A DNA stretch of 6,307 nucleotides from Bacteroidota bacterium (GCA_030706665.1 JAUZOB010000199.1:1-6307), one strand, 5' to 3'; counted from the stretch's first letter, positions 1 to 5,983 are shown. The notes: a model not told the origin generated them from the letters alone. Made by a program: numbers and translations.

Positions 1-525
1 CACAATTATCTCTTTTGGGGAAGCTTCAGAGGGATCTTCGGAGTAGAACTTGCGCCAGACGGTAAATCAGTATCCGGTGAAAAATTCCAGATTGCAGGGA
101 ATGCATTTGAGGCCAGCTATATTTACAAAAGGGGTGCATACTATTATTTCTTTGGATCTGTAGGCAGTTGCTGTGATGGCATACGAAGTTCTTATCATGT
201 TGCAGTTGCCAGATCAAGCTCCATCGGTGGACCTTACCTGGATAAGAGCGGAAACGATATAATAAACAGCGAAGGTACATTGTTTATTCAAGGGAACAGT
301 AAATTCGTCGGTCCGGGACATAATGCAGAAATCATTACCGATGACAAAGGGAATGATTGGTTTATTTATCATGCGATTGAACGAAATAATCCCAATTTGC
401 CCAATGGAGCAACCAGAAGACCGTTGATGATTGATAGAATAATCTGGAATGATGGATGGCCAACGATAAAAAATAATGCGCCCAGTGCCGAATGGATATC
501 CAAACCAGTTATAGATCCTTTCTGA
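1..525 (+). CDS. GH43 arabinanase-like glycoside hydrolase, C-terminal part (5' end outside the window)
   Basis: The open frame runs in from the left edge (frame 1) and ends at TGA 523-525, giving 174 residues. It reads as the C-terminal half of a five-bladed beta-propeller of glycoside hydrolase family 43. Residues 3-17 (YLFWGSFRGIFGVEL) form a typical blade strand. FEASY at 36-40 carries Glu37, the expected general acid. GSCCDG at 55-60 and the VARSSSIGGPY stretch near 69-79 are typical of arabinanase-type members. GPGH at 104-107 supplies the His that ligates the central metal in arabinanases. RRPLMIDRIIW followed by DGWP (139-154) is the usual C-terminal strand. The two catalytic Asp residues would lie upstream, outside the window, as would any signal peptide. 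The likely substrate is alpha-1,5-arabinan or an arabinose-decorated hemicellulose, but the GH43 subfamily cannot be fixed from this half. No extra module follows the propeller. Confidence 0.88.
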   Translation, partial: HNYLFWGSFRGIFGVELAPDGKSVSGEKFQIAGNAFEASYIYKRGAYYYFFGSVGSCCDGIRSSYHVAVARSSSIGGPYLDKSGNDIINSEGTLFIQGNSKFVGPGHNAEIITDDKGNDWFIYHAIERNNPNLPNGATRRPLMIDRIIWNDGWPTIKNNAPSAEWISKPVIDPF

Positions 526-573
526 TTAAGCTATTACCTACACCAATCCCAATAATTACCATGAATTTGAGTT

Positions 574-611
574 ACAAAGGGCTCGTCTTTTTGATTGGTC
601 CTTTGTTTTTT
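574..611 (+). terminator. Rho-independent terminator after the GH43 gene
   Basis: ACAAAGG (574-580) pairs with CCTTTGT (600-606), and the stem extends inward by three more pairs, two of them G-T (581-583 with 597-599). The loop is about 13 nt and five T follow directly (607-611). It lies 49 bp after the GH43 stop codon. The stem is AT-rich, so strength is moderate. It suggests that galM is not simply read through from the GH43 gene. Confidence 0.6.
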
Positions 612-791
612 CAAAAAGAAATCAACTTTTCTTTTTCAATTTCAAAAAAATAGTTCGACTATATGTAATAATATTCCAATCCTTTTTTAATTTTAAGAGT
701 CATTTTTACCTATATAAATTTTCAAACAATATTTCCAGAAAAGGAGTATAAACAAATATCGATAACGATGACATTTACAAATGTTAAATAT
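612..791. other. AT-rich spacer between the GH43 terminator and the galM promoter
   Basis: I see no gene here. The stretch is dominated by A and T runs. A perfect 9-bp inverted repeat, AAAAAGAAA (613-621) with TTTCTTTTT (628-636), sits right after the terminator. It contains only one G-C pair, so it is a weak hairpin at best. An AGGAG at 742-746 has no start codon at a useful distance. Confidence 0.5.
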
Positions 792-833
792 TTTGTATTA
801 CACCTCATAATTCGGCATATTTGAATAGATTTG
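792..833 (+). promoter_or_regulatory. Candidate Bacteroidetes-type promoter(s) for galM
   Basis: Two overlapping readings are possible. TTTG at 792-795, a 20-bp spacer and CATATTTG at 816-823 fit the -33/-7 pattern with one mismatch in the -7 box. Ten bases further on, TAGATTTG (826-833) matches the -7 consensus TAnnTTTG exactly but has no TTTG at the right distance upstream. Either would start transcription within roughly 15-30 bp of the galM ATG, leaving a short leader with no Shine-Dalgarno sequence. Confidence 0.5.
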
Positions 834-856
834 ATAACTAATAAATTCATAATCTG

Positions 857-2008
857 ATGAAAAAAATCGACATCGCTTTATTATTAAGGAACACTATGCT
901 AATTGCTTTATGTTCCTTTATGTTTCAATGTACAAGCACAAAAGGTCCAAAACTGGTTGACCCCAAGGCATTCGACGGAACGATTGATGGTAAAAAAGTA
1001 GCTCTTTACACGTTAAAGAATAAAAATGGAATGGAAATGCAGGTTACTAACTATGGTGCTAAAGTAGTTAGTCTCTTCGCTCCCGACAAGAACGGTGTTT
1101 TTAAGGATGTGGTTCTTGGATATAAATCTTTAAAAGGATATCAGGAAGGTAAAGAGATCTATTTCGGATCTGCCATTGGTCGTTATGGGAATAGAATCGG
1201 CAAAGGAAAATTCACTCTTGATAATGTCGAATATAAACTTGCCACAAACGATGGTCCCAATCATCTCCATGGCGGTTTGAAAGGATTCAATAAAGCAGTG
1301 TGGGATGCTACTCAGGTTGGAGATTCTGCACTTATCCTTACCTACGTTTCAAAAGACATGGAAGAAGGTTATCCAGGAAATCTGACCGTAAAAATGACTT
1401 ACACCCTCACCTCGGATAATGCATTCAAAATTGAATACTCTGCTACCACCGACAAGAAAACTATTTGCAACATTACTCACCATTCATTCTTCAACCTTGC
1501 AGGCGAAGGTAGCGGACCGATCCTAAATCATCTGTTGACAATCAATGCTGACGCCATAACTCCGGTTGACACTACTCTTATTCCTACAGGCGAAATTCGT
1601 CCGGTTGAAGGCACCCCGATGGATTTCAGAAAAGCTACTGCTATCGGTGAAAGAATCAATCAAAATTATGACCAGCTAAAATGTGGTAAAGGTTATGACC
1701 ACAACTGGGTCCTAAATAAAGCCCCTAAAGTTAATGGTCTGACATTCGCTGCATCTGTTAAAGAACCTGTAAGCGGACGAGTAATGGAAGTATATACAAG
1801 TGAGCCCGGACTTCAGTTTTATGCAGGGAACTTCCTCAAAGGAACCGAAATCGGGAAAAGCGGAAAAGCATATGACTATCGTGGCGCATTCTGCCTTGAA
1901 ACCCAACATTTCCCCGATAGTCCGAACAAGCCTTCATTCCCAAGTGTTGTACTTGAGCCAGGAAAAACTTACTCTCACGTTTGCATCTACAAATTCAAAG
2001 CAGAATAG
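857..2008 (+). CDS. galM: Aldose 1-epimerase (mutarotase), exported lipoprotein form
   Basis: The 383-residue protein interconverts alpha and beta anomers of aldoses such as galactose, glucose or arabinose. The GalM family hallmarks are all present: GNRIGKG (111-117), NHLHGG (135-140, His138 the substrate-binding His), NITHHSFFNL (205-214, His209 the catalytic acid), GYDHNW (279-284, Asp281) and LETQHFPD (347-354, Glu348 the catalytic base). The first ~25 residues are an export signal: MKK, a hydrophobic stretch to Gln24, then Cys25 followed by a polar TSTKG linker. The lipobox (MFQC) is atypical, but a lipid-anchored mutarotase is common in Bacteroidetes. The ATG at 857 is preferred because the next Met (residue 14) would lose the positively charged n-region. 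No Shine-Dalgarno sequence is visible, as usual in this phylum. Together with the GH43 gene on its left, it suggests extracytoplasmic processing of released sugars. It is probably transcribed alone, bounded by its own promoter and a strong terminator. Confidence 0.95.
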   Translation: MKKIDIALLLRNTMLIALCSFMFQCTSTKGPKLVDPKAFDGTIDGKKVALYTLKNKNGMEMQVTNYGAKVVSLFAPDKNGVFKDVVLGYKSLKGYQEGKEIYFGSAIGRYGNRIGKGKFTLDNVEYKLATNDGPNHLHGGLKGFNKAVWDATQVGDSALILTYVSKDMEEGYPGNLTVKMTYTLTSDNAFKIEYSATTDKKTICNITHHSFFNLAGEGSGPILNHLLTINADAITPVDTTLIPTGEIRPVEGTPMDFRKATAIGERINQNYDQLKCGKGYDHNWVLNKAPKVNGLTFAASVKEPVSGRVMEVYTSEPGLQFYAGNFLKGTEIGKSGKAYDYRGAFCLETQHFPDSPNKPSFPSVVLEPGKTYSHVCIYKFKAE

Positions 2009-2016
2009 ATTCTTCT

Positions 2017-2035
2017 TTTTGCAATCAATGCAAAA
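2017..2035 (+). other. Small hairpin just after the galM stop codon
   Basis: TTTTGCA (2017-2023) and TGCAAAA (2029-2035) form a perfect 7-bp stem with a 5-nt loop, 9 bp after the stop codon. No T-run follows, so it is not a classic terminator. It may protect the 3' end of the galM mRNA or be chance in AT-rich DNA. Confidence 0.35.
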
Positions 2036-2104
2036 CAATATCTGTTAAAAGAATATTTACGGAAGCGAGCAGAATAAATTAAACACACATCACGAATCAA
2101 TCAT

Positions 2105-2138
2105 AAAAAAAGAGGAGTTACAAAACTCCTCTTTTTTA
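2105..2138. terminator. Bidirectional terminator between galM and the lyase gene
   Basis: A perfect 14-bp stem is formed by 2106-2119 (A6 then GAGGAGTT) and 2124-2137 (AACTCCTC then T6), with a 4-nt ACAA loop. The A-run on one arm and the T-run on the other make it work on both strands. It lies 97 bp after the galM stop and 31 bp past the stop of the convergent lyase gene, so it very likely ends both transcripts. Confidence 0.92.
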
Positions 2139-2168
2139 TCCATAACCGTTATTCTTTATTTATCCTGA

Positions 2169-3635
2169 TTACAGGCTGTTCCCAAAATCACTCTTAAATT
2201 TCTCGACTAACTTCTCTGCCCAGTTGGATGTCGGTTTAAGTTTACCGGCAAAGAATCGAAGGACAGAAGGCTCTTCATAGAATTCCAGTCCACCAATCAA
2301 CTCGCGGTTGTGATAAAGCCATTTCATCCGATCGATCAGAAATTTAACCTGAGAGAGGGTAAATACCCTGCGAGGGAATGCTAATCGAAGCAATTCAACA
2401 TCGGCAAGGACATCATTCCCGTTTTCATCTCTGACACTTGAAATCGTTCCTCTTTCCATTCCACGAATTCCAGATATAATATAGAATGCAGCAGCTAATG
2501 CGCCGGCAGGATACTCCTTCTGCGGAACATGACTAAGGATGCTTTTAGCATCGACATGACAACCCAAGCCTCCAGCAGGCATTACGACAGGAATACCTGC
2601 GTTATCAAGTTGCTCTACGGTATAACGGATAAACTCAGGTGACTGAGAGATGACGGTCAGATCTGTTGTTTCTCTTAATCCAATTGCCATTGCTTCGATC
2701 TCCCTGACAGAAATTCCTCCATAAGTAAAAAATCCTTCATAAAGAGGGATCAGTTCCTTCATCTTATTAAAGATTTCAATATCATTGGTGCAGATTCCCC
2801 CTCCCCTGCTTGAGCTTACTTTACGGGATGAGAAGTAAACGAGATCGCAGGTATCACACATTTCAAGAAGAATCTGCGCAACGGGAACATTCAGATATTC
2901 AGGTTCACGTCTTTTAATCCAATAAGCATTTTCTCCGATAAGACTGGCATCCAGGACAGTCATAATGCCGTACTTTTTGGCAATCGCCTGGACATCTCTC
3001 ATATTTTTCAAAGAGAAAGGTTGCCCCCCGATCAAATTCGTAGATGCTTCCAAACGAATAAAGGCAATTTTATCTGCTCCGTACTTTTCTATCGTAGCAA
3101 GCAGTTTATTCAGATCAAAATTCCCCTTAAACGGGTTATCACTCTTAATAATCAGAGCATCATCATGAAGAAGCTCGACAACAGTTCCTCCATTCAAGTC
3201 AATATGAGCTTTAGTCGTGGTAAAATGATAATTCATCGGAACAATCATTCCCGGCCGGACAAAAGTTTGCGCAATAACATTTTCAGCAGCTCTTCCCTGA
3301 TGCACCGGAAGAAGATGCTTTTTCCCGAAGACCTCTTTCACGCTTTCAATTAAACGGACAAAGCTCTGAGAACCTGCATAGGCATCATCAGCCTGCAACA
3401 TTGAAGCAACTTGATTATCACTCATAGCATTGGTTCCGCTATCCGTCAACATATCCAGAAAAATATCCTGAGTACCCAATAAGAAAGTATTATAACCAGC
3501 TTCTTCTATAGCCTTAAGTCGGCGATCAATCGGACGTAAATGAAGTTTCTGCACCATCCTCACCTTGTGTAACTCTACCGGCAGATCTTCTCCATCATAA
3601 AATTTAATCATTGTTTGTTCTTCAAAGCAATCCAT
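2169..3635 (-). CDS. Tyrosine phenol-lyase/tryptophanase family PLP-dependent beta-eliminating lyase
   Basis: The 488-residue protein is a fold-type I PLP enzyme of the family that cleaves tyrosine or tryptophan to the aromatic ring, pyruvate and ammonia. It is more like tyrosine phenol-lyase (TPL). Shared blocks include EAGYNTFLL (45-53), LTDSGTNAMSD (63-73), DAYAGS (84-89), HQGR (112-115, cofactor phosphate), FTTT (138-141), NLIGGQP (200-206), GENAYWIKRRE (234-244), RGMERG (391-396), PRRVFT (421-426) and LRFF (459-462). Lys272 is the expected Schiff-base lysine, Asp229 pairs with the pyridine nitrogen, Tyr86 is the catalytic Tyr, and Arg417 would bind the substrate carboxylate. Departures from the family are Leu232 in place of the pocket Arg, Arg277 in place of the cation-site Asn, and Leu357 in place of the His of GGHAVF. 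TPL is about 456 residues; the excess here is a longer N-terminus and about 22 extra residues after the last conserved block. A start at 3611 (Met9, behind GAAGAAC) is a good alternative. No tnaC-like leader or permease gene adjoins it. The exact substrate is uncertain. Confidence 0.85.
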   Translation of the reverse strand: MDCFEEQTMIKFYDGEDLPVELHKVRMVQKLHLRPIDRRLKAIEEAGYNTFLLGTQDIFLDMLTDSGTNAMSDNQVASMLQADDAYAGSQSFVRLIESVKEVFGKKHLLPVHQGRAAENVIAQTFVRPGMIVPMNYHFTTTKAHIDLNGGTVVELLHDDALIIKSDNPFKGNFDLNKLLATIEKYGADKIAFIRLEASTNLIGGQPFSLKNMRDVQAIAKKYGIMTVLDASLIGENAYWIKRREPEYLNVPVAQILLEMCDTCDLVYFSSRKVSSSRGGGICTNDIEIFNKMKELIPLYEGFFTYGGISVREIEAMAIGLRETTDLTVISQSPEFIRYTVEQLDNAGIPVVMPAGGLGCHVDAKSILSHVPQKEYPAGALAAAFYIISGIRGMERGTISSVRDENGNDVLADVELLRLAFPRRVFTLSQVKFLIDRMKWLYHNRELIGGLEFYEEPSVLRFFAGKLKPTSNWAEKLVEKFKSDFGNSL

Positions 3636-3960
3636 CTGGGTGTTTTTTAGTTAATTTTATTAGTTATAGTATGGGGTTCAAATTAGCAAAAAATTACGAA
3701 TTTCTCGCAACCACTTTTTATTGTCTGTATATTTTCACCTACTTTAACCTTTAGAAAGAAAGTTTTGAATTTACTTTTCTTATGATTTTATCAATTCAAT
3801 CATTTTTTGATAACAATCCGGATCATGCGAATACCAAGATCACCAGAAGCATCAAAATATTCAGGAATCCCGGAATGAAGCCATCTCAACAATATTCCAG
3901 AACTATGTAAATCTTTATTCTCTTAAAAGAATCCAGTAAAATTTCACACAGTTGAATTAC
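3636..3960. other. Upstream region of the lyase gene, no gene seen
   Basis: This AT-rich stretch should hold the lyase promoter on the minus strand, but I could not find a convincing TAnnTTTG box with a paired TTTG. It contains two interleaved inverted repeats at 3782-3813 (ATGATT with AATCAT, and TTATCAA with TTGATAA). No reading frame of credible length is present. Confidence 0.45.
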
Positions 3961-4011
3961 AAAAAAAAACGCAGTATCGGGAAGCAATCAATGCTTAACG
4001 ATACTGCGTTT
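3961..4011 (-). terminator. Strong rho-independent terminator for the helicase gene
   Basis: A perfect 13-bp stem (3967-3979 with 3999-4011, core ACGCAGTATCG) is topped by a 2x2 internal loop and a second short stem, AAGC/GCTT (3982-3985 with 3993-3996), around a 7-nt loop. Read on the minus strand, the stem runs into nine T (complement of 3961-3969). It lies 115 bp beyond the helicase stop codon and separates that transcript from the lyase gene downstream. Confidence 0.9.
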
Positions 4012-4126
4012 CATTTGTACAGAAGTAAATAATCTTTTCAAAAAATGACTAAAACCAGACAAGAGTATTCGTAGAAACGAGATTCACAAAACAATACCTT
4101 GTCGTTTTAAATCAAAGAGAAGTCGA

Positions 4127-5443
4127 TTAATTCCTTTTAATCAAAGTAAGTTTCTCAATATTTTGTGATTTCTCTCTGAGATGACTTTCCTTTTTAATAT
4201 CAATTTCTTTGGATGTATAATTCCTTTTATTCCTATTTGCAGGAGCAGAAACTCTTCCATTAGGTCTATTCTCTTTAGTCCTTTCCTGGCCTGCATAGTT
4301 TCCTTTCACAAGAGGATATTGATGGTCTTCGACGATAGAAATCTTACGAGCAATCAGCTTGTGAATATCATGGAGATATTTTATCTCTTCCTCATCACAA
4401 AAAGAAAAAGCGGTTCCGGTTGCTCCGGCACGTCCGGTCCTTCCAATACGATGGACATAAGTCTCAGGTATATTGGGAAGATCATAATTAATTACATGCG
4501 AAAGATTATCAACGTCAATCCCCCGGGCAGCAATATCAGTAGCCACTAATACACGAATTTTCTTCGCCTTGAAATTACTTAAAGCCTTCTGACGCGCATT
4601 CTGTGACTTATTTCCATGAATAGCATCAGCACGTATCCCTGCTTTGGTTAAATCTCTGGCGACACGGTCTGCTCCATGTTTCGTGCGTGTGAATATCAAC
4701 GCAGATTCAATTTTCGGATCTTGCAGTAAGTCTACCAAAAGAAATCTTTTATCCTGCTTAGACACCATATAAAGCAACTGATCAACTGTATCAGCTGTTG
4801 AAGAAACAGGAGTTACTTCAACTTTAAGAGGATTTACCAGTATAGAATTTGCCAGTTTATTAATCTCAGCAGGCATTGTTGCAGAGAAAAAGAGTGTTTG
4901 TCGTTGTACCGGAAGACGTTGAATTACTTTCTTAACATCATTCACAAAACCCATATCCAGCATACGGTCTGCTTCATCGAGAACAAAGTAACGGATAGAA
5001 AAAAGATTGATAAATTTCTGGTTCATCAAATCAAGTAACCTTCCGGGAGTTGCAATCAGAATATCAACACCTGAACGCAATGCTTCAATCTGCGCGCGCT
5101 GAGGGACGCCTCCAAATATAACAGTATGTTTAATTTTGGTATATCGACCATAAGCAGCAAAACTTTCGCCAATCTGAATAGCTAACTCGCGGGTTGGAGT
5201 CAATATAAGAGTTTTAATCCTTCTAGCACCAGTTTCCTTTGATTGCTCATTATGTAGAAGTTGTAAAATCGGGATCGCAAATGCTGCTGTTTTTCCTGTT
5301 CCAGTTTGGGCGCAACCCAATAAGTCTTTACGATTTAAAATAATAGGAATAGCTTGTTCCTGAATAGGGGTTGGCTTTTCATAGCCTTCAACATTCAACG
5401 CACGTTGAATGGGTTCAATAAGATCAAGATCTTTAAATGACAT
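4127..5443 (-). CDS. rhlE: DEAD-box ATP-dependent RNA helicase, RhlE type
   Basis: The 438-residue cytoplasmic helicase uses ATP to unwind RNA duplexes, probably in ribosome assembly or RNA turnover. All family motifs are intact. There is a Q motif (GYEKPTPIQ, 20-28) with Phe3 upstream. The others are motif I AQTGTGKT (45-52), Ia PTRELA (83-88), GG (111-112), Ib TPGR (132-135), II DEAD (156-159), III SAT (187-189), V ATDIAARGID (301-310) and VI HRIGRTGR (331-338). After the second RecA domain, a tail of about 60 residues is rich in Lys, Arg and Asn and likely binds RNA. The sequence pattern is closest to RhlE, although several RhlE-like paralogues usually occur per Bacteroidetes genome. I chose the ATG at 5443, because MSFKDLDL is the classic RhlE start and AAGGA lies 11 nt upstream. 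The frame extends to an ATG at 5476 that would add 11 poorly fitting residues. It is a single-gene unit with its own terminator and a leader of perhaps 130 nt. Confidence 0.94.
   Translation of the reverse strand: MSFKDLDLIEPIQRALNVEGYEKPTPIQEQAIPIILNRKDLLGCAQTGTGKTAAFAIPILQLLHNEQSKETGARRIKTLILTPTRELAIQIGESFAAYGRYTKIKHTVIFGGVPQRAQIEALRSGVDILIATPGRLLDLMNQKFINLFSIRYFVLDEADRMLDMGFVNDVKKVIQRLPVQRQTLFFSATMPAEINKLANSILVNPLKVEVTPVSSTADTVDQLLYMVSKQDKRFLLVDLLQDPKIESALIFTRTKHGADRVARDLTKAGIRADAIHGNKSQNARQKALSNFKAKKIRVLVATDIAARGIDVDNLSHVINYDLPNIPETYVHRIGRTGRAGATGTAFSFCDEEEIKYLHDIHKLIARKISIVEDHQYPLVKGNYAGQERTKENRPNGRVSAPANRNKRNYTSKEIDIKKESHLREKSQNIEKLTLIKRN
5392..5411. repeat. Perfect 9-2-9 inverted repeat inside the helicase 5' coding region
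   Basis: CATTCAACG (5392-5400) and CGTTGAATG (5403-5411) are exact reverse complements separated by 2 bp. In the helicase mRNA this would be an 8-bp hairpin with a 4-nt loop, beginning about 31 nt after the AUG. As DNA it is a symmetrical operator-like site. It falls in the variable stretch between the start and the Q motif, so codon choice was free to build it. Confidence 0.6.
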
Positions 5444-5454
5444 TTTATATTTTT

Positions 5455-5459
5455 TCCTT
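5455..5459 (-). promoter_or_regulatory. Ribosome binding site deciding the helicase start
   Basis: Read on the minus strand, AAGGA precedes the ATG at 5443 by 11 nt, inside an A-rich stretch. It supports this start over the upstream ATG at 5476. It is one of the few Shine-Dalgarno-like sequences in the window. Confidence 0.55.
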
Positions 5460-5548
5460 GAAAAATGGCAGGCCAAATCATAACATGGTTAAGAGATAGC
5501 AATCTGATAGAGTGAAATTATAATTCAACAAAACACTCAACGGTTCAG

Positions 5549-5576
5549 GTATTGCCACTGTGCCTACTTGCAATAC
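5549..5576 (-). other. Leader hairpin upstream of the helicase gene
   Basis: GTATTGC (5549-5555) and GCAATAC (5570-5576) form a perfect 7-bp stem around a 14-nt loop. It would lie at or very near the 5' end of the helicase mRNA if the promoter at 5581-5613 is used. A role in mRNA stability or in temperature-dependent control is possible but unproven. Confidence 0.35.
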
Positions 5577-5580
5577 AGAG

Positions 5581-5613
5581 CGAAAGTACTAAAATTTCAT
5601 CAGCCCTGACAAA
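5581..5613 (-). promoter_or_regulatory. Candidate helicase promoter
   Basis: On the minus strand, TTTG (complement of 5610-5613), a 21-bp spacer and TACTTTCG (complement of 5581-5588) fit the Bacteroidetes -33/-7 layout with one mismatch in the -7 box. Transcription would start near 5575, giving a leader of about 130 nt before the ATG at 5443. Confidence 0.5.
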
Positions 5614-5760
5614 TCCATGTAAAATAACCCCAGGAAACACGCTTTAATGCAAAGAATTAACATTCAACCTCCCACCCTGCTCCTTTTTCATCTCGCAAAA
5701 TGGCAGTCACAAAAATATTCTAAACGCCTGACTTACTATCTACAAGAACTCATTTCAGAT

Positions 5761-5780
5761 TTTGTACAATCTTGTACAAA
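5761..5780. repeat. 20-bp inverted repeat made of two TTGTACAA palindromes
   Basis: TTTGTACAA (5761-5769) and TTGTACAAA (5772-5780) are exact reverse complements around a 2-bp centre. Each arm also contains the self-complementary 8-mer TTGTACAA (5762-5769 and 5772-5779), with centres 10 bp apart, one helical turn. This is the geometry of an operator for a dimeric or tetrameric regulator. It lies between two divergent genes, so either could be the target. Confidence 0.55.
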
Positions 5781-5820
5781 CAACTTTGAAAATCCGACCA
5801 TGCCCCATTCGGCAATCCTC

Positions 5821-5844
5821 TACCTTCAAGGTATATTAATTTTG
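5821..5844 (+). promoter_or_regulatory. Palindrome next to a perfect -7 box
   Basis: TACCTT-C-AAGGTA (5821-5833) is a perfect 6-1-6 palindrome. Three bases later, TAATTTTG (5837-5844) matches TAnnTTTG exactly, although no TTTG lies at the expected -33 position. If active, it would give the amidotransferase gene a leader of about 130 nt, with the palindrome placed where a regulator could act. Confidence 0.35.
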
Positions 5845-5898
5845 ATCTCAAAAGACCGGATATAATCATACCTCCCTGTCTCTTTTAAAAAAAGTAAT

Positions 5899-5906
5899 CA
5901 CCTTTG
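5899..5906 (+). promoter_or_regulatory. Candidate -7 box of the amidotransferase gene
   Basis: CACCTTTG followed by CA resembles the ACCTTTGCA form common at Bacteroidetes -7 boxes, with one mismatch to TAnnTTTG at the first base. The -33 element is poor. The leader to the ATG at 5984 would be about 70 nt. Confidence 0.4.
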
Positions 5907-5983
5907 CATCACGAAACATCAGATTATTCGACACGAGTAAAGAATGACATCTTACTCACATTCTCTTTAAATTTTAATTATCG

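Larger units (their letters stand above)
5444..5983. other. Divergent intergenic region between helicase and amidotransferase genes
   Basis: This 540-bp gap holds the candidate promoters of both flanking genes, a leader hairpin (5549-5576), a 20-bp inverted repeat (5761-5780), a 13-bp palindrome (5821-5833) and two CATTCAAC-like half sites (5523-5529, 5661-5668). A 72-codon frame at 5647-5865 is present on the plus strand. I do not support it as a gene. Confidence 0.6.

Noticed and set aside
26..280. 84-codon minus-strand frame opposite the GH43 gene
   Set aside because: It is antisense to a clearly coding region and its product has no recognisable features.
768..824. 18-codon frame upstream of galM, with AGGAG about 22 nt before its ATG
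   Set aside because: The spacing is too long for initiation, and the frame runs across the candidate galM promoter.
1712..2048. Short frames on both strands overlapping the 3' end of galM
   Set aside because: They lie over the catalytic C-terminal region of galM and have no independent coding signals.
2965..3353. Plus-strand frames opposite the lyase gene
   Set aside because: They are shadows of the strongly conserved minus-strand lyase, with no plausible products.
3800..3852. Two tiny minus-strand frames overlapping by ATGA (9 and 8 codons) upstream of the lyase gene, possible leader peptides
   Set aside because: They contain no Trp or Tyr codons, have no ribosome binding site, and are short enough to be expected by chance. 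They are not a tnaC-like leader.
4058..4108. Partial inverted repeats (GACAAG with CTTGTC, AAACGA with TCGTTT) after the helicase stop
   Set aside because: The arms are short, overlap each other and are widely spaced; the strong terminator at 3961-4011 already explains the transcript end.
4181..4549. 122-codon plus-strand frame opposite the helicase C-terminus
   Set aside because: It is complementary to conserved motifs V and VI of the helicase, which explains its openness.
5647..5865. 72-codon plus-strand frame in the divergent gap, with AGGAAA about 9 nt before its ATG
   Set aside because: The product matches no family I know, has no clear domain, signal or membrane segment, and the frame overlaps the two palindromes and a candidate -7 box. 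Chance is more likely; ribosome profiling or conservation would decide.
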